Source: Sipunculus nudus (lineage: Eukaryota > Annelida > Sipuncula > Golfingiida > Sipunculidae). Taken from it: DNA of 64,000 bases. The notes below the pieces were generated by a model. It made no database searches and was not told the DNA's origin. It was given only the letters and a program-made list of their open reading frames with translations. Location of the stretch: NCBI GenBank assembly GCA_026874595.1, contig CM049315.1, positions 65,805,916 to 65,869,915 on the forward strand, read 5' to 3'. Shown here in pieces: positions 43,301-58,200 of the stretch. How positions within the stretch are numbered: the first letter of the stretch is position 1; every line of letters starts with the position of its first letter. Both the position numbers and the translations under genes were made by a program.

Positions 43301-46300
43301 TGGCCGGACACGGTCAGGACAATAGGCCAGGACAATGAACTTAGTACCCTGGCCGGACACGGTCAGGACAATAGGCTAGGGAAATGAACTTAGTTGACTG
43401 GTGGGACACGGTCAGGACAATAGTCCAGGGCAATGAACTTAATACACTGACCGGATACGGTCAGTACAATAGGCCAAGGCAATAAACTTAGTTGACTGGT
43501 GGGACACGGTCAGGACAATAGGCCAGGGCAATGAACTTAGTTGACTGGTGGGACACGGTCAGGACAATAGTATAGGGCAATGAACTTAGTACACTGGCCG
43601 GACACAGTCAGGACAATAGGCCAGGACAATTAACTTAGTACACTGGCCGGACACGGTCAGGTCAATTGGCCAGGACAATAAACTAAGTACACTGGCCGGA
43701 CACAGTCAGGACAATAGGCCAGGACAATAAACTTAGTACACTGGCCGGACACGGTCAGGACAATATGCCAGGGCAATGAACTTAGTTCGCTGGCCGGACA
43801 CGGTCAGGACAATAGGCCAGGGCAATGAACTTAGTACACTGGTAGGACACGGTAAGGACAATAGTCCAGGGCAATGAACTTAGTACACTGGCCGGACACG
43901 GTCAGGACAATAGTCCAGGACAATAAACTTAGTACACTGGCCGGACACAGGACAATAGGCCAGGACAATAAACTTAGTACACTGGCCGGACACGGTGAAG
44001 ACAATAAGACAGGACAATAAACTAAGTTGACTGGCCGGACACGGTCAGGACAATAGGCCAAGGCAATAAACTTAGCTGACTGGAGGGACACGGTCAGGAC
44101 AATAGTCCAGGGCAATGAACTTAGTACACTGGCCGGACACGGTCAGGTCAATAGGCCAGGACAAATAAACTTAGTACACTGGCCGGACACAGTCAGGACA
44201 ATAGGCCAGGACAATAAACTTAGTACACTGGCCGGACACGGTCAGGACAATAGGCCAGGACAATGAACTTAGTACACTGGCCGGACACGGTCAGGACAAT
44301 AGGCCAGGATAATAAACTTAGTACACTGGCCGGACACGGTCAGGACAATAGGCCAGGACAATGAACTTAGTACACTGGCCGGACACAGTCAGGACAATAG
44401 GCCAGGACAATAAACTCAGGTGACTGACCGGTCATGGTCAGGACAATAGGCCAGGGCAATGAACTAAGTTGACTGGAGGGACACGGTCAGGACAATAGTC
44501 CAGGGCAATGAACTTAGTACACTGGCCGGACACGGTCAGGTCAATAGGCCAGGACAATAAACTTAACTGGCCGGACACAGTCAGGACAATAGGCCAGGAC
44601 AATAAACTTAGTACACTGGCCGGACACGGTCAGGACAATAGGCCAGGACAATGAACTTAGTACCCTGGCCGGACACGGTCAGGACAATAGGCTAGGGAAA
44701 TGAACTTAGTTGACTGGTGGGACACGGTCAGGACAATAGTCCAGGGCAATGAACTTAATACACTGACCGGATACGGTCAGTACAATAGGCCAAGGCAATA
44801 AACTTAGTTGACTGGTGGGACACGGTCAGGACAATAGGCCAGGGCAATGAACTTAGTTGACTGGTGGGACACGGTCAGGACAATAGTATAGGGCAATGAA
44901 CTTAGTACACTGGCCGGACACAGTCAGGACAATAGGCCAGGACAATTAACTTAGTACACTGGCCGGACACGGTCAGGTCAATTGGCCAGGACAATAAACT
45001 AAGTACACTGGCCGGACACAGTCAGGACAATAGGCCAGGACAATAAACTTAGTACACTGGCCGGACACGGTCAGGACAATATGCCAGGGCAATGAACTTA
45101 GTTCGCTGGCCGGACACGGTCAGGACAATAGGCCAGGGCAATGAACTTAGTACACTGGTAGGACACGGTAAGGACAATAGTCCAGGGCAATGAACTTAGT
45201 ACACTGGCCGGACACGGTCAGGACAATAGTCCAGGACAATAAACTTAGTACACTGGCCGGACACAGGACAATAGGCCAGGACAATAAACTTAGTACACTG
45301 GCCGGACACGGTGAAGACAATAAGACAGGACAATAAACTAAGTTGACTGGCCGGACACGGTCAGGACAATAGGCCAAGGCAATAAACTTAGCTGACTGGA
45401 GGGACACGGTCAGGACAATAGTCCAGGGCAATGAACTTAGTACACTGGCCGGACACGGTCAGGTCAATAGGCCAGGACAAATAAACTTAGTACACTGGCC
45501 GGACACAGTCAGGACAATAGGCCAGGACAATAAACTTAGTACACTGGCCGGACACGGTCAGGACAATAGGCCAGGACAATGAACTTAGTACACTGGCCGG
45601 ACACGGTCAGGACAATAGGCCAGGATAATAAACTTAGTACACTGGCCGGACACGGTCAGGACAATAGGCCAGGACAATGAACTTAGTACACTGGCCGGAC
45701 ACAGTCAGGACAATAGGCCAGGACAATAAACTCAGGTGACTGACCGGTCATGGTCAGGACAATAGGCCAGGACAATAAACTTAGTTAACTGGCCGGACAC
45801 GGTCAGGACAATAGGCCAGGATAATAAACTTAGTACACTGGCCGGACACGGTCAGGACAATAGGCCAGGACAATGAACTTAGTACACTGGCCGGACACGG
45901 TCAGGACAATAGGCCAGGACAATAAACTTAATACACTGGCCGGACACGGTTAGGACATTAGGCCATGGTAATGAACTTAGTACACTGGCCGGACACGTTC
46001 AGGACAATAGGCCAGGACAATAAACTTAGTACACTGGCCAGACACGGTCAGTACAATAGGCCAGGACAATAAACTCAGGTGACTGACCGGTCATGGTCAG
46101 GACAATAGGCCAGGACAATAAACTAAGTTGACTAGCCGGCCACGGTCAGGACAATAGGCCAGGACAATAAACTTAGTTGACTGGCCGGACACGGTCAGGA
46201 CAATAGGCCAGGGCATTAAACTTAATACACTGGCCGGACAAGGTTAGGACATTAGGCCATGGCAATGAACTTAGTTCACTGGCCGGACACGGTCAGGACA

Positions 46301-49300
46301 ATTGGCCAGGACAATAAACTTAGTACATTGGCCGGACACGGTCAGGACAATAGGCCAGGACAATAAACTCAGGTGACTGATCGAACACGGTCAGGACAAT
46401 AGGCCAGGACAATAAACTTAGTACACTGGCCGGACACGGTCAGGACAATAGGCCAGGACAATAAACTCAGGTGACTGACCGGTCATGGTCAGGACAATAG
46501 GCCAGGACAATAAACTTAGTTAACTGGCCGGACACGGTCAGGACAATAGGCCAGGATAAAAAACTAAGTTGACTAGCCGTACACGGTCAGGACAATAGGC
46601 CAGGACAATAAACTTAGGTGACTGACCGGCCACGGTCAGGACAATAGGCCAGGACAATAAACTTAGTTGACTGGCCGGACACGGTCAGGACAATAGGCCA
46701 GGGCATTAAACTTAATACACTGGCCGGACAAGGTTAGGACATTAGGCCATGGCAATGAACTTAGTTCACTGGCCGGACACGGTCAGGACAATTGGCCAGG
46801 ACAATAAACTTAGTACATTGGCCGGACACGGTCAGGACAATAGGCCAGGACAATAAACTAAGGTGACTGATCGAACACGGTCAGGTCAATTGGCCAGGAC
46901 AATAAACTAAGTACACTGGCCGGACACAGTCAGGACAATAGGCCAGGACAATAAACTTAGTACACTGGCCGGACACGGTCAGGACAATATGCCAGGGCAA
47001 TGAACTTAGTTCGCTGGCCGGACACGGTCAGGACAATAGGCCAGGGCAATGAACTTAGTACACTGGTAGGACACGGTAAGGACAATAGTCCAGGGCAATG
47101 AACTTAGTACACTGGCCGGACACGGTCAGGACAATAGTCCAGGACAATAAACTTAGTACACTGGCCGGACACAGGACAATAGGCCAGGACAATAAACTTA
47201 GTACACTGGCCGGACACGGTGAAGACAATAAGACAGGACAATAAACTAAGTTGACTGGCCGGACACGGTCAGGACAATAGGCCAAGGCAATAAACTTAGC
47301 TGACTGGAGGGACACGGTCAGGACAATAGTCCAGGGCAATGAACTTAGTACACTGGCCGGACACGGTCAGGTCAATAGGCCAGGACAAATAAACTTAGTA
47401 CACTGGCCGGACACAGTCAGGACAATAGGCCAGGACAATAAACTTAGTACACTGGCCGGACACGGTCAGGACAATAGGCCAGGACAATGAACTTAGTACA
47501 CTGGCCGGACACGGTCAGGACAATAGGCCAGGATAATAAACTTAGTACACTGGCCGGACACGGTCAGGACAATAGGCCAGGACAATGAACTTAGTACACT
47601 GGCCGGACACAGTCAGGACAATAGGCCAGGACAATAAACTCAGGTGACTGACCGGTCATGGTCAGGACAATAGGCCAGGACAATAAACTTAGTTAACTGG
47701 CCGGACACGGTCAGGACAATAGGCCAGGATAATAAACTTAGTACACTGGCCGGACACGGTCAGGACAATAGGCCAGGACAATGAACTTAGTACACTGGCC
47801 GGACACGGTCAGGACAATAGGCCAGGACAATAAACTTAATACACTGGCCGGACACGGTTAGGACATTAGGCCATGGTAATGAACTTAGTACACTGGCCGG
47901 ACACGTTCAGGACAATAGGCCAGGACAATAAACTTAGTACACTGGCCAGACACGGTCAGTACAATAGGCCAGGACAATAAACTCAGGTGACTGACCGGTC
48001 ATGGTCAGGACAATAGGCCAGGACAATAAACTAAGTTGACTAGCCGGCCACGGTCAGGACAATAGGCCAGGACAATAAACTTAGTTGACTGGCCGGACAC
48101 GGTCAGGACAATAGGCCAGGGCATTAAACTTAATACACTGGCCGGACAAGGTTAGGACATTAGGCCATGGCAATGAACTTAGTTCACTGGCCGGACACGG
48201 TCAGGACAATTGGCCAGGACAATAAACTTAGTACATTGGCCGGACACGGTCAGGACAATAGGCCAGGACAATAAACTCAGGTGACTGATCGAACACGGTC
48301 AGGACAATAGGCCAGGACAATAAACTTAGTACACTGGCCGGACACGGTCAGGACAATAGGCCAGGACAATAAACTCAGGTGACTGACCGGTCATGGTCAG
48401 GACAATAGGCCAGGACAATAAACTTAGTTAACTGGCCGGACACGGTCAGGACAATAGGCCAGGATAAAAAACTAAGTTGACTAGCCGTACACGGTCAGGA
48501 CAATAGGCCAGGACAATAAACTTAGGTGACTGACCGGCCACGGTCAGGACAATAGGCCAGGACAATAAACTTAGTTGACTGGCCGGACACGGTCAGGACA
48601 ATAGGCCAGGGCATTAAACTTAATACACTGGCCGGACAAGGTTAGGACATTAGGCCATGGCAATGAACTTAGTTCACTGGCCGGACACGGTCAGGACAAT
48701 TGGCCAGGACAATAAACTTAGTACATTGGCCGGACACGGTCAGGACAATAGGCCAGGACAATAAACTAAGGTGACTGATCGAACACGGTCAGGACAATAG
48801 GAAAGGACAATATACTTAGTTGACTGGCCGGACACGGTCAGGACAATAGGACAGGACAATAAACTTAGTTCACTGGCCGGACACGGTCAGGGCAATAGGC
48901 CAGGACAATAAACTTAGTACACTGGCCGGACACGGTCAGGACAATAGGCCAGGACAATAAACTCAGGTGACTGACCGGTCATGGTCAGGACAATAGGCCA
49001 GGACAATAAACTTAGTTAACTGGCCGGACACGGTCAGGACAAAAGGCCAGGATAAAAAACTTAGTTGACTAGCCGTACACGGTCAGCACAATAGGCCAGG
49101 ACAATAAAATTAGTTGACTGGCCGGACACGGTCAGCACAATAGGCCAGAACAATGAACTTAGTACACTGGCCGGACACGGTCAGGACAATAATCCAGGAC
49201 AATAAACTTAGTTGACTGGCCGGACACGGTCAGGACAATAGGCCAGGGCATTAAACTTAATACACTGGCCGGACAAGGTTAGGACATTAGGCCATGGCAA

Positions 49301-52300
49301 TGAACTTAGTTCACTGGCCGGACACGGTCAGGACAATTGGCCAGGACAATAAACTTAGTACATTGGCCGGACACGGTCAGGACAATAGGCCAGGACAATA
49401 AACTCAGGTGACTGATCGAACACGGTCAGGACAATAGGCCAGGACAATAAACTTAGTACACTGGCCGGACATGGTCAGGACAATAGGCCAGGACAATAAA
49501 CTCAGGTGACTGACCGGTCATGGTCAGGACAATAGGCCAGGACAATAAACTTAGTTAACTGGCCGGACACGGTCAGGACAATAGGCCAGGATAAAAAACT
49601 AAGTTGACTAGCCGTACACGGTCAGGACAATAGGCCAGGACAATAAACTTAGGTGACTGACCGGCCACGGTCAGGACAATAGGCCAGGACAATAAACTTA
49701 GTTGACTGGCCGGACACGGTCAGGACAATAGGCCAGGGCATTAAACTTAATACACTGGCCGGACAAGGTTAGGACATTAGGCCATGGCAATGAACTTAGT
49801 TCACTGGCCGGACACGGTCAGGACAATTGGCCAGGACAATAAACTTAGTACATTGGCCGGACACGGTCAGGACAATAGGCCAGGACAATAAACTAAGGTG
49901 ACTGATCGAACACGGTCAGGACAATAGGAAAGGACAATATACTTAGTTGACTGGCCGGACACGGTCAGGACAATAGGACAGGACAATAAACTTAGTACAC
50001 TGGCCGGACACGGTCAGGACAATAGGCCAGGACAATAAACTTGGTACACTGGACGGACACGGTCAGGACAATAGGACAGGACAATAAACTTAGGTGACTG
50101 ACCGGACACGGTCAGGACAATAGGCAAGGACAATATACTTAGTTGACTGGCTGGACACGGTCAGGACAATAGGCCAAGGCAATAAACTGAGTTGACTTGC
50201 CGGATACGGTCATGACAATAGGCCAGGACAATAAACTTAGTACACTGGCCGGACACAGTCAGGACAATAGGCCAGGACAATAAACTTAGTACACTGGCCG
50301 GACACGGTCAGGACAATAGTCCAGGACAATAGACTTAGTACACTGGCCGGACACGGTCAGAACAATAGTCCAGGGCAATGAACTTAGTACACTGGCCGGA
50401 CACGGTCAGGACAATAGGCCAGGACAATAAACTTAGTACACTGGCCGGACACGGTCAGGACAATAGGCCAAGGCAATAAACTGAGTTGACTTGCCGGATA
50501 CGGTCATGACAATAGGACAGGACAATAAACTTAGTACACTGACCGGACACGGTCAGGACAATATGCCAGCTCAATAAACTTAGTTAACTGGCCGGACACG
50601 ATCAGGACAATAAGCTAGGACTATAAACTTAGTACACTGGCCGGACACGGTCAGGACAATAGGCCAGGACAATAAACTTAGTTCACTGGCCGGACACGGT
50701 CAAGCCAATAGGCCAGGGCAATGAACTTCGGGGGAGAGCTTCCAGGTGAGATTTGACGTCGGAGTGCTCGTTCCTTCTATGGTAAACTTTCTTTGATAGA
50801 CCAATGCGATTTAATGAAAAATATACACCAGTCTTGGTTTTTATTGAATATTTAGAGGGACATGTCCTCGAGTCTGGGTTTTTATTGTATATTTAGAGAG
50901 ACGTACGCGAGCTCGGGTTTTTATTATATATTTAGAGGGACATGTACACGAGTCTGGGTTTAATTGAATATTTAGAGAAACACGTCGACGAGTCTGGGTG
51001 TTTATTGTATATTTAGAGAGACATGTACACGAGTCTTGGTTTTTATTGTTGATTAAGAGAGACATCTACAAGAGCCTGGGTTTGAATTGTATATTTAGAG
51101 AGACATGTACACGAGCCTGGGTTTTTATTGTATATTTAGAGAGACATGTACAAGAGCCTGGGTTTTTATTGTATATTTAGAGAGACATGTACACGAGTCT
51201 TTGTTTTTATTGTATATATTTAGAGAGACATGTACACGAGTCTTGGTTTTTATTGTTCATTTAGAGAGACATGTCCACCAGTCTGGGTTTTTATTGTATA
51301 TTTAGAGACATGTACACGAGTCTTGGTTTTTATTGTTTATTTAGAGAGACATGTCCACCAGTCTGGGTTTTTATTGTATATTTAGACAGACATGTACACG
51401 AGTCTCGGTGAGAGACATGTACACGAGTCTCGGTTTTTATTGTATATTTTAGAGAGACATGTCCACCAGTCTGGGTTTTTATTGTATATTTAGAGGGACA
51501 TGTCCACGAGTTTGGCTTTTTATTTTATATTTAGAGAGACATGTTCATATTTGTTGATCTTTTGAAGATGTCGGAAATAACTTGGCGATTAGTTCCATTA
51601 TCTGGGGAACACTGGCCGGTAGCGCTGGTCTCCTGAAGCTTACAATCCTTAAGTCGAGTGTGAACCCCTTCCAGCAGGTATGGTACGGTTACTTACGAAC
51701 GCACGATCTGTGATTTTAAGAACCTCATAAGAAAAACTGACGTTGGAATACAAGGCAAATAGGAATATGACAATATAAACAATATAGTAACACACATTTC
51801 TCGGCAGATTCCCTTTATTTAGGTCCTGAGGACTGATATACCAGTGAGGAGAATCATGTGTCATCTCTTCGGTAGGACAGTATGAACCACATTATAATTA
51901 ACACTAATAGTTCAAAGTGGCATCAAGACACAGAAAGGGAAGCAGGGTTTGTTCGTTCAGGCAAGATTGGTCTCTTCCTCATGACAACAGATGAAGCAGT
52001 CCCTTGATGGCCGACGACTCTTTGCGAGATCAATGGGTCAAGGTGAATACTCTATGGTTGATTTTCACTGAGATGTTTGTATGTATATTCGGGAACGATT
52101 AAGTGACCGGGCGCTGTAAAATGGACGGAGTTTGAGTGAACGTCGCTCATGATTCATCCTCGTCAGAAATAACACTATAAATGTTGAGGTAAATGCTGAG
52201 AATCTTTGGACCAAGCATGACAATATATGTAAAATGAGGCTGGGATCCAGGCTGTGTGTGCCTACAGGGTGTGTTTCGTAACTGATGGCATAGAAGCCAA

Positions 52301-55250
52301 GTTACACCCCATGATTGTCGGACAAAGGATATTCCCCACGTTTATTATAGATATATGTTGTTCACTTTATTAAATTTAGTCCAAACACAAGAAAGAACGC
52401 AATGTTGGCCTGACTGGTAATAATTCTTAGAGCTTGGGAGCGGGAAATGCAATCACGAGCCTAAGCCAGTCCAGTTTCAATGCTCAAAGCTGACACCATG
52501 TCAGGAAATAGCCAAGTCTGCTGAGGACGGGACTGGGCGTCTTTTAATGGCGTATGACAGTGCAGTAAAGGAGCTTTGTTGGCTTCTACTTCCGCTCCGT
52601 CACAGGACCTCCTTTCTAATGAAATTATTAAGAGAACGTTTAGTATTGTATCATAAAAGCAGTTAGCATAATTAAAAATTTATGAACCATATCGGACAGA
52701 CCTACCACTTAAATATTGTGATCACGTGTGAAACCTGGCTGTTATGTCATACTTGGCCTTTAGACCGTACTCGTCCGCACATCTGCATCATCAGAAATAA
52801 TTAGAGTGAGGAACATCACCAGCTGTGGGAAATGAGTTTACCTTGTGACTTGCCTCAAGACTCACTTCTGTAACATCACCAGCTTTGGGATATGAGTTTA
52901 CCTTGTGACTTTCGTCAAGACTCGCACCTCTCTTGGTGACTTGATTATGTCAGAAGAGAGGGGGGGGGGCTTCATTCTTGTGTTTTGAACACGGTTTAAA
53001 TGTGTACAAGCTATGGTTTCACCTGGACTGAGAGTAAAAATGTACTTCACTCTTTTAATACCATGGTTTCACAGGGGAGTCTTCGATCAGCTTCTCCGAT
53101 CTTTATTCCACATTTAGATTGTAATTTTTGCCCAACTCATGGTTTAGGTAAGACTCAGTCATGTATACTGCTAAACCTCCTGTCGAATTAATCGCTTGTA
53201 CATGAAATCGAACCAAAAATATCTTGAGGTGTGCGGCAGCCTGACGATCCTGCTAACAATCAAGGGCACAGTTTGTAGCTACGTCTGAAGCTAGTGTTTC
53301 CTACAGGAGAATGGTGCCTTTGTAACAGGACTGTGCTTCTCTTGGCAACGGGTCTCTCCACGCATCACGACATTTACAGGATTGTTAACTAATTTTATAA
53401 GTAGAATCTCACTTTGCTCAATTTTGCCAGTTCAATACTTCCTAGTTATCCAATACTGCAATGGAAAGTGGTATGCCTCCGATGTTGAGCAATTTGTTCA
53501 GAATCCATTTTGTGTTATGTCATAAATAGATCGATCATGGTATCAGTGAAGTTTTAGCAGCAACCGACAGCCAGTTCCCTTTAATCTACATAGGCGTGAC
53601 TGACTATAATACAGTTAGAGATCTAAGCGTGAACGACTAAAATACAGGTAGAGAGCTTGGCGTGACCGGCTATAATACAGTAAGAGATCTGAGCGTGAAC
53701 GACTAAAAACACAGGTAGAGAGCTTGTCGTGATCGATATAATACCGTTATAGATTTGAGCTTGATAAACTATAACACCGTTAGAGATCCGGGCTTGACCG
53801 ACTCAGGGGCGGATCCAGGAAATAGGAAGGTCCCCAGGTCAGGAAAATAGGGGGGGGGGGAGGGGTCTAGGCAGAAAAAAATTGTCTAAAACTCTGAAAA
53901 GAAGGTTGCTGTGGCTATAAAAAAGGGCGGGGGGGGGGGGGGAGGGAGGGGGACCCCTATAATACAATTAGAGATCTGGGCGTGAAAACTGATGGTGAAA
54001 CTGATGTTTCTTGCAGCTGAACCAGAAGAGTACTAGGCATCACTCAGATGTGTTAAAACATAAACTGCCTGCTACTCCCGTGTAATATACACCTTCTAAC
54101 TTGATGTTTAAGCAGTCATAATCCATCATCGTTAATTGTCATTCATACATTATCATTCATTTTTCTGGCAGAAAGGTGGGGTGGTGGTGGTAATGAACAA
54201 TTGATCAGATTTCTGGGTGTCAACGGAACGGTATCAACACCTGAAAAAAATGGTAAGTGAAAACAAAGGGGGGAAAATGAATGGCCCAGGGGTTACAGGA
54301 ATTGTAAATTTGACCCTTTGGTCGTAAGGAATTTTTAAAATTTGTCACCCTTGAAATCTTATAAACTGTTCTTTAGCAAGTCGCTGCATTGTTATTTCTT
54401 AGCCTGCATGGGTGGGCCCCTTTATATAAGAGGTTCAAGGAAAGAACGCAAATTCTTGCGAGGAGTTCTAAGTGAAGTGGAAACCTGCAGTGTAGACTTA
54501 AGGTTAAAAGGCATCGATATAAACTGATTGTTAGTTGTTCGTGAGCTTTGGTATAAACTGGTATCTTCACAGCTGGATTTTGGTTTTAACCATAGTCTTT
54601 GTTCCTGCACAGCAAGACATCGACCCTGCGAGTATTAGCACACTAATTTACAGTTATTTGATCACCATTCCAGTTAAAGTGAAAGTTTCCTGTGGCTCCG
54701 GAGTTTTAATATACATACTGTAACTGGGATGACCGATGATATATACCTACATGATTAGATAACACCTCTAATGGAAAATGAAACAGGCTGTAACCGACGG
54801 CAGACAGCCGGCGTCAGGTAGTTTAGGAGGTAAGAGCCAAAGTCAAATATCACGTGACCTTATTGTCCTACATGACCTTTCACTCGTGGTCGGTGGAGGG
54901 GGACTGGTGACGCCTTTATTGTCGTGCATCACTTATAATTCTAGTCAACCAAGATCAGTCGTCAGGGGTAACAGAGACTGTGACCTGATGTGACCTATAA
55001 AAACGTGTCTGATTCAACTTTACAGGTTCTCTTGATCTTGTGTCTCTTCTCATGTTACGGTTTTGCACTTCATCCAGTTGATCTCTATTTGCCGAAGAGT
55101 TAGTGAAAATTCATTGTCAGTTCGAGGGAGATGAGTCCGAGTGCAGAGACACTGTGCGCCCCCTTCTGATGAATACCTTGACTAGTTGTTCCAAGGTAAA
55201 AGTAAAACACGAACTGTCAAAATACTTGACCATTACACATACACGCGCAT

Positions 55251-55296
<46 letters not shown>

Positions 55297-58200
55297 GCGC
55301 ATGCATTTGGGAAGTTCTCTGATGAGGAAAAGGTCCATTAAGAGATGTGCCTTTCAGCCTTTGCATATCTTTATGACACTCGATAATTCAAGGCTACCTT
55401 GAATGCCCCAAAGATCCCTCAGTCATATCTACATCCCCCAGTCATATCTACATACCCAGATATATCTACATACCCAGTCACATCTAAATACCCAGTCATA
55501 TCTACATACCCAGTCGTATCTACATCCCCAGTCATAACTATATCCCCCAGTCATTACTACACCCCCCGGTCATATCTAAACCCCCAGTCATATCTACATC
55601 CCCAGTCATATCTTCATCCCAATGTCATATCTGTACCCCCAGTCATATCTACATTCTCCAGTCATATCTACATCCCCCGTCATATCTACATTCTCCAGTC
55701 ATATCTACATCCCCAGTCATAGCTACATCCCCGGTCATATCTACATCCCCAGTCCTAGCTTTATCCCCCCGTCATATCTGCATCCCCAGTCGTATCTAGA
55801 TCCCCCGGTCATGTCAACATACCCAAGTCATATCTCCACCCCCGGTCATATCTACATTCCCATTCATATCTACATCCCCCGTCATATCTACATCTTCCAG
55901 TCATATCTATATCCCTAGTCATATCTACATCCCCCAGTGGTATCTACATCTCCCAGTTGTAACTATATCCCCCTGTCATATCTACATCCCACAGTCATAT
56001 CTACATCCCTAGTCATATCTACATCCCCCAGTGGTATCTACATCTCCCAGTCGTAACTATATCCCCCTGTCATACCTACATCCCACAGTCATATCTACAT
56101 CCCTAGTCATATCTACATCCCCAGTCATATCTACATCCCCAGTCATATCTACATCCCGAAATCATATCTACATCCCCCAGTCATACCCACATCCCAGAGT
56201 CATCCTTTCATCTCTAGTCATATTTACATCCTTTGTCATATCTACATCCCCTAGTCATATCTACTTATCAGTCATATCTACATCCCCAGTCATATCTACA
56301 TCCCGAAATCATATCTACATCCCCCAGTCATACCCACATCCCAGAGTCATCCTTTCATCTCTAGTCATATTTACATCCTTTGTCATATCTACATCCCCTA
56401 GTCATATCTACTTATCAGTCATATCTACATCCCTAGTCATATCTACATCCCCCAGTCATATCTACATCCCTAGTCATATCTACATCCCCCAGTCGTATCT
56501 ACATCCCCAGTCATATCTACATCCCCAGTCATATCTACATCCCAAAATCATATCTACATCCCCCAGTCATACCCACATCCCCAGTCATACTTTCATCTCT
56601 AGTCATATTTACATCCTTTGTCATATCTACATCCCCTAGTCATATCTACTTATCAGTCATATCTACATCCCCAGTCATATCTACATCCCTAGTCATATCT
56701 ACATCCCCCAGTCGTATCTACATCCCTAGTCATATCTACATCCCCAGTCATATCTACATCCCCAGTCATATCTACATCCCCAAATCATATCTACATCCCC
56801 CAGTCATACCCACATCCCCAGTCATACTTTCATCTCTAGTCATATTTACATCCTTTGTCATATCTACATCCCCTAGTCATATCTACTTATCAGTCATATC
56901 TACATCCCCAGTCATATCTACATCCCCCAGTCATATCTACATCCCCAAATCATATCTACATCCCCCAGTCATACCCACATCCCCAGTCATACTTTCATCT
57001 CTAGTCATATTTACATCCTTTGTCATATCTACATCCCCTAGTCATATCTACTTATCAGTCATATCTACATCCCCAGTCATATCTACATCCCCCAGTCATA
57101 TCTACATCCCTAGTCACATCTACATTCCCTGTCATATCTACACCCGCTTATTCACTAGAAAAACTTCAGGTTCAGTCGGAGTCAGTCAGTGTCAGAGATG
57201 TCAGTCGGTGTCAGAGATGTCAGTCGGTGTCAGAGATGTCAGTCGGTGTCAGAAATGTCAGTCTGTGTCAGAAGTGTCAGTCGATGTCAGAAATGTCAGT
57301 CGGTGTCAGAGATGTCAGTCGGTGTCAGAGATGTCAGTCGGTGTCAGAGATGTCAGTCGGTGTCAGAAATGTCAGTCGGTGTCAGAGATGTCAGTCGGTG
57401 TCAGAGATGTCAGTCGGTGTCAGAAATGTCAGTCGGTGTCAGAGATGTCAGTCGGTGTCAGAGATGTCAGTCGGTGTCAGAAATGTCAGTCTGTGTCAGA
57501 GATGTCAGTCGGTGTCAGAGATGTCAGTCGGTGTCAGAGATGTCAGTCGGTGTCAGAAATGTCAGTCTGTGTCAGAGATGTCAGTCTGTGTCAGAAATGT
57601 CAGTCGATGTCTGAAATGTCAGTCTGTGTCAGAAATGTCAGTCGATGTCAGAAATGTCAGTCTGTGTCAGAAATGTCAGTCGATGTCAGAAATGTCAGTC
57701 GGTGTCAGAGATGTCAGTCGGTGTCAGAGATGTCAGTCGGTGTCAGAGATGTCAGTCTGTGTCAGAAATGTCAGTCGATGTCAGAGATGTCAGTCGGTGT
57801 CAGAGATGTCAGTCGGTGTCAGAGATGTCAGTCTGTGTCAGAAATGTCAGAAATGTCATTCTGTGTCAGAAATGTCAGTCGATGTCAGAGATGTCAGTCG
57901 GTGTCAGAGATGTCAGTCGGTGTCAGAGATGTCAGTCGGTGTCAGAGATGTCAGTCTGTGTCAGAAATGTCAGTCGGTGTCAGAAATGTCAGTCGGTGTC
58001 AGAGATGTCAGTCGGTGTCAGAGATGTCAGTCGGTGTCAGAGATGTCAGTCGGTGTCAGGGATGTCAGTCGGTGTCAGAAATGTCAGTCAATGTCAGAAA
58101 TGTCAGTCTGTGTCAGAAATGTCAGTCGATGTCAGAAATGTCAGTCGGTGTCAGAGATGTCAGTCGGTGTCAGAGATGTCAGTCGGTGTCAGAAATGTCA

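Noticed and set aside
43831-47339. Three identical 94-codon minus-strand frames
   Set aside because: They are the same segment of the 49-bp array carried by the higher-order duplications, not a gene family.
55399-56639. Proline/tyrosine-rich repeat proteins (SYLHPQ, YIPSHI)
   Set aside because: By-product of the 18-19-bp minisatellite. Several frames are open at once and units shift frame freely.
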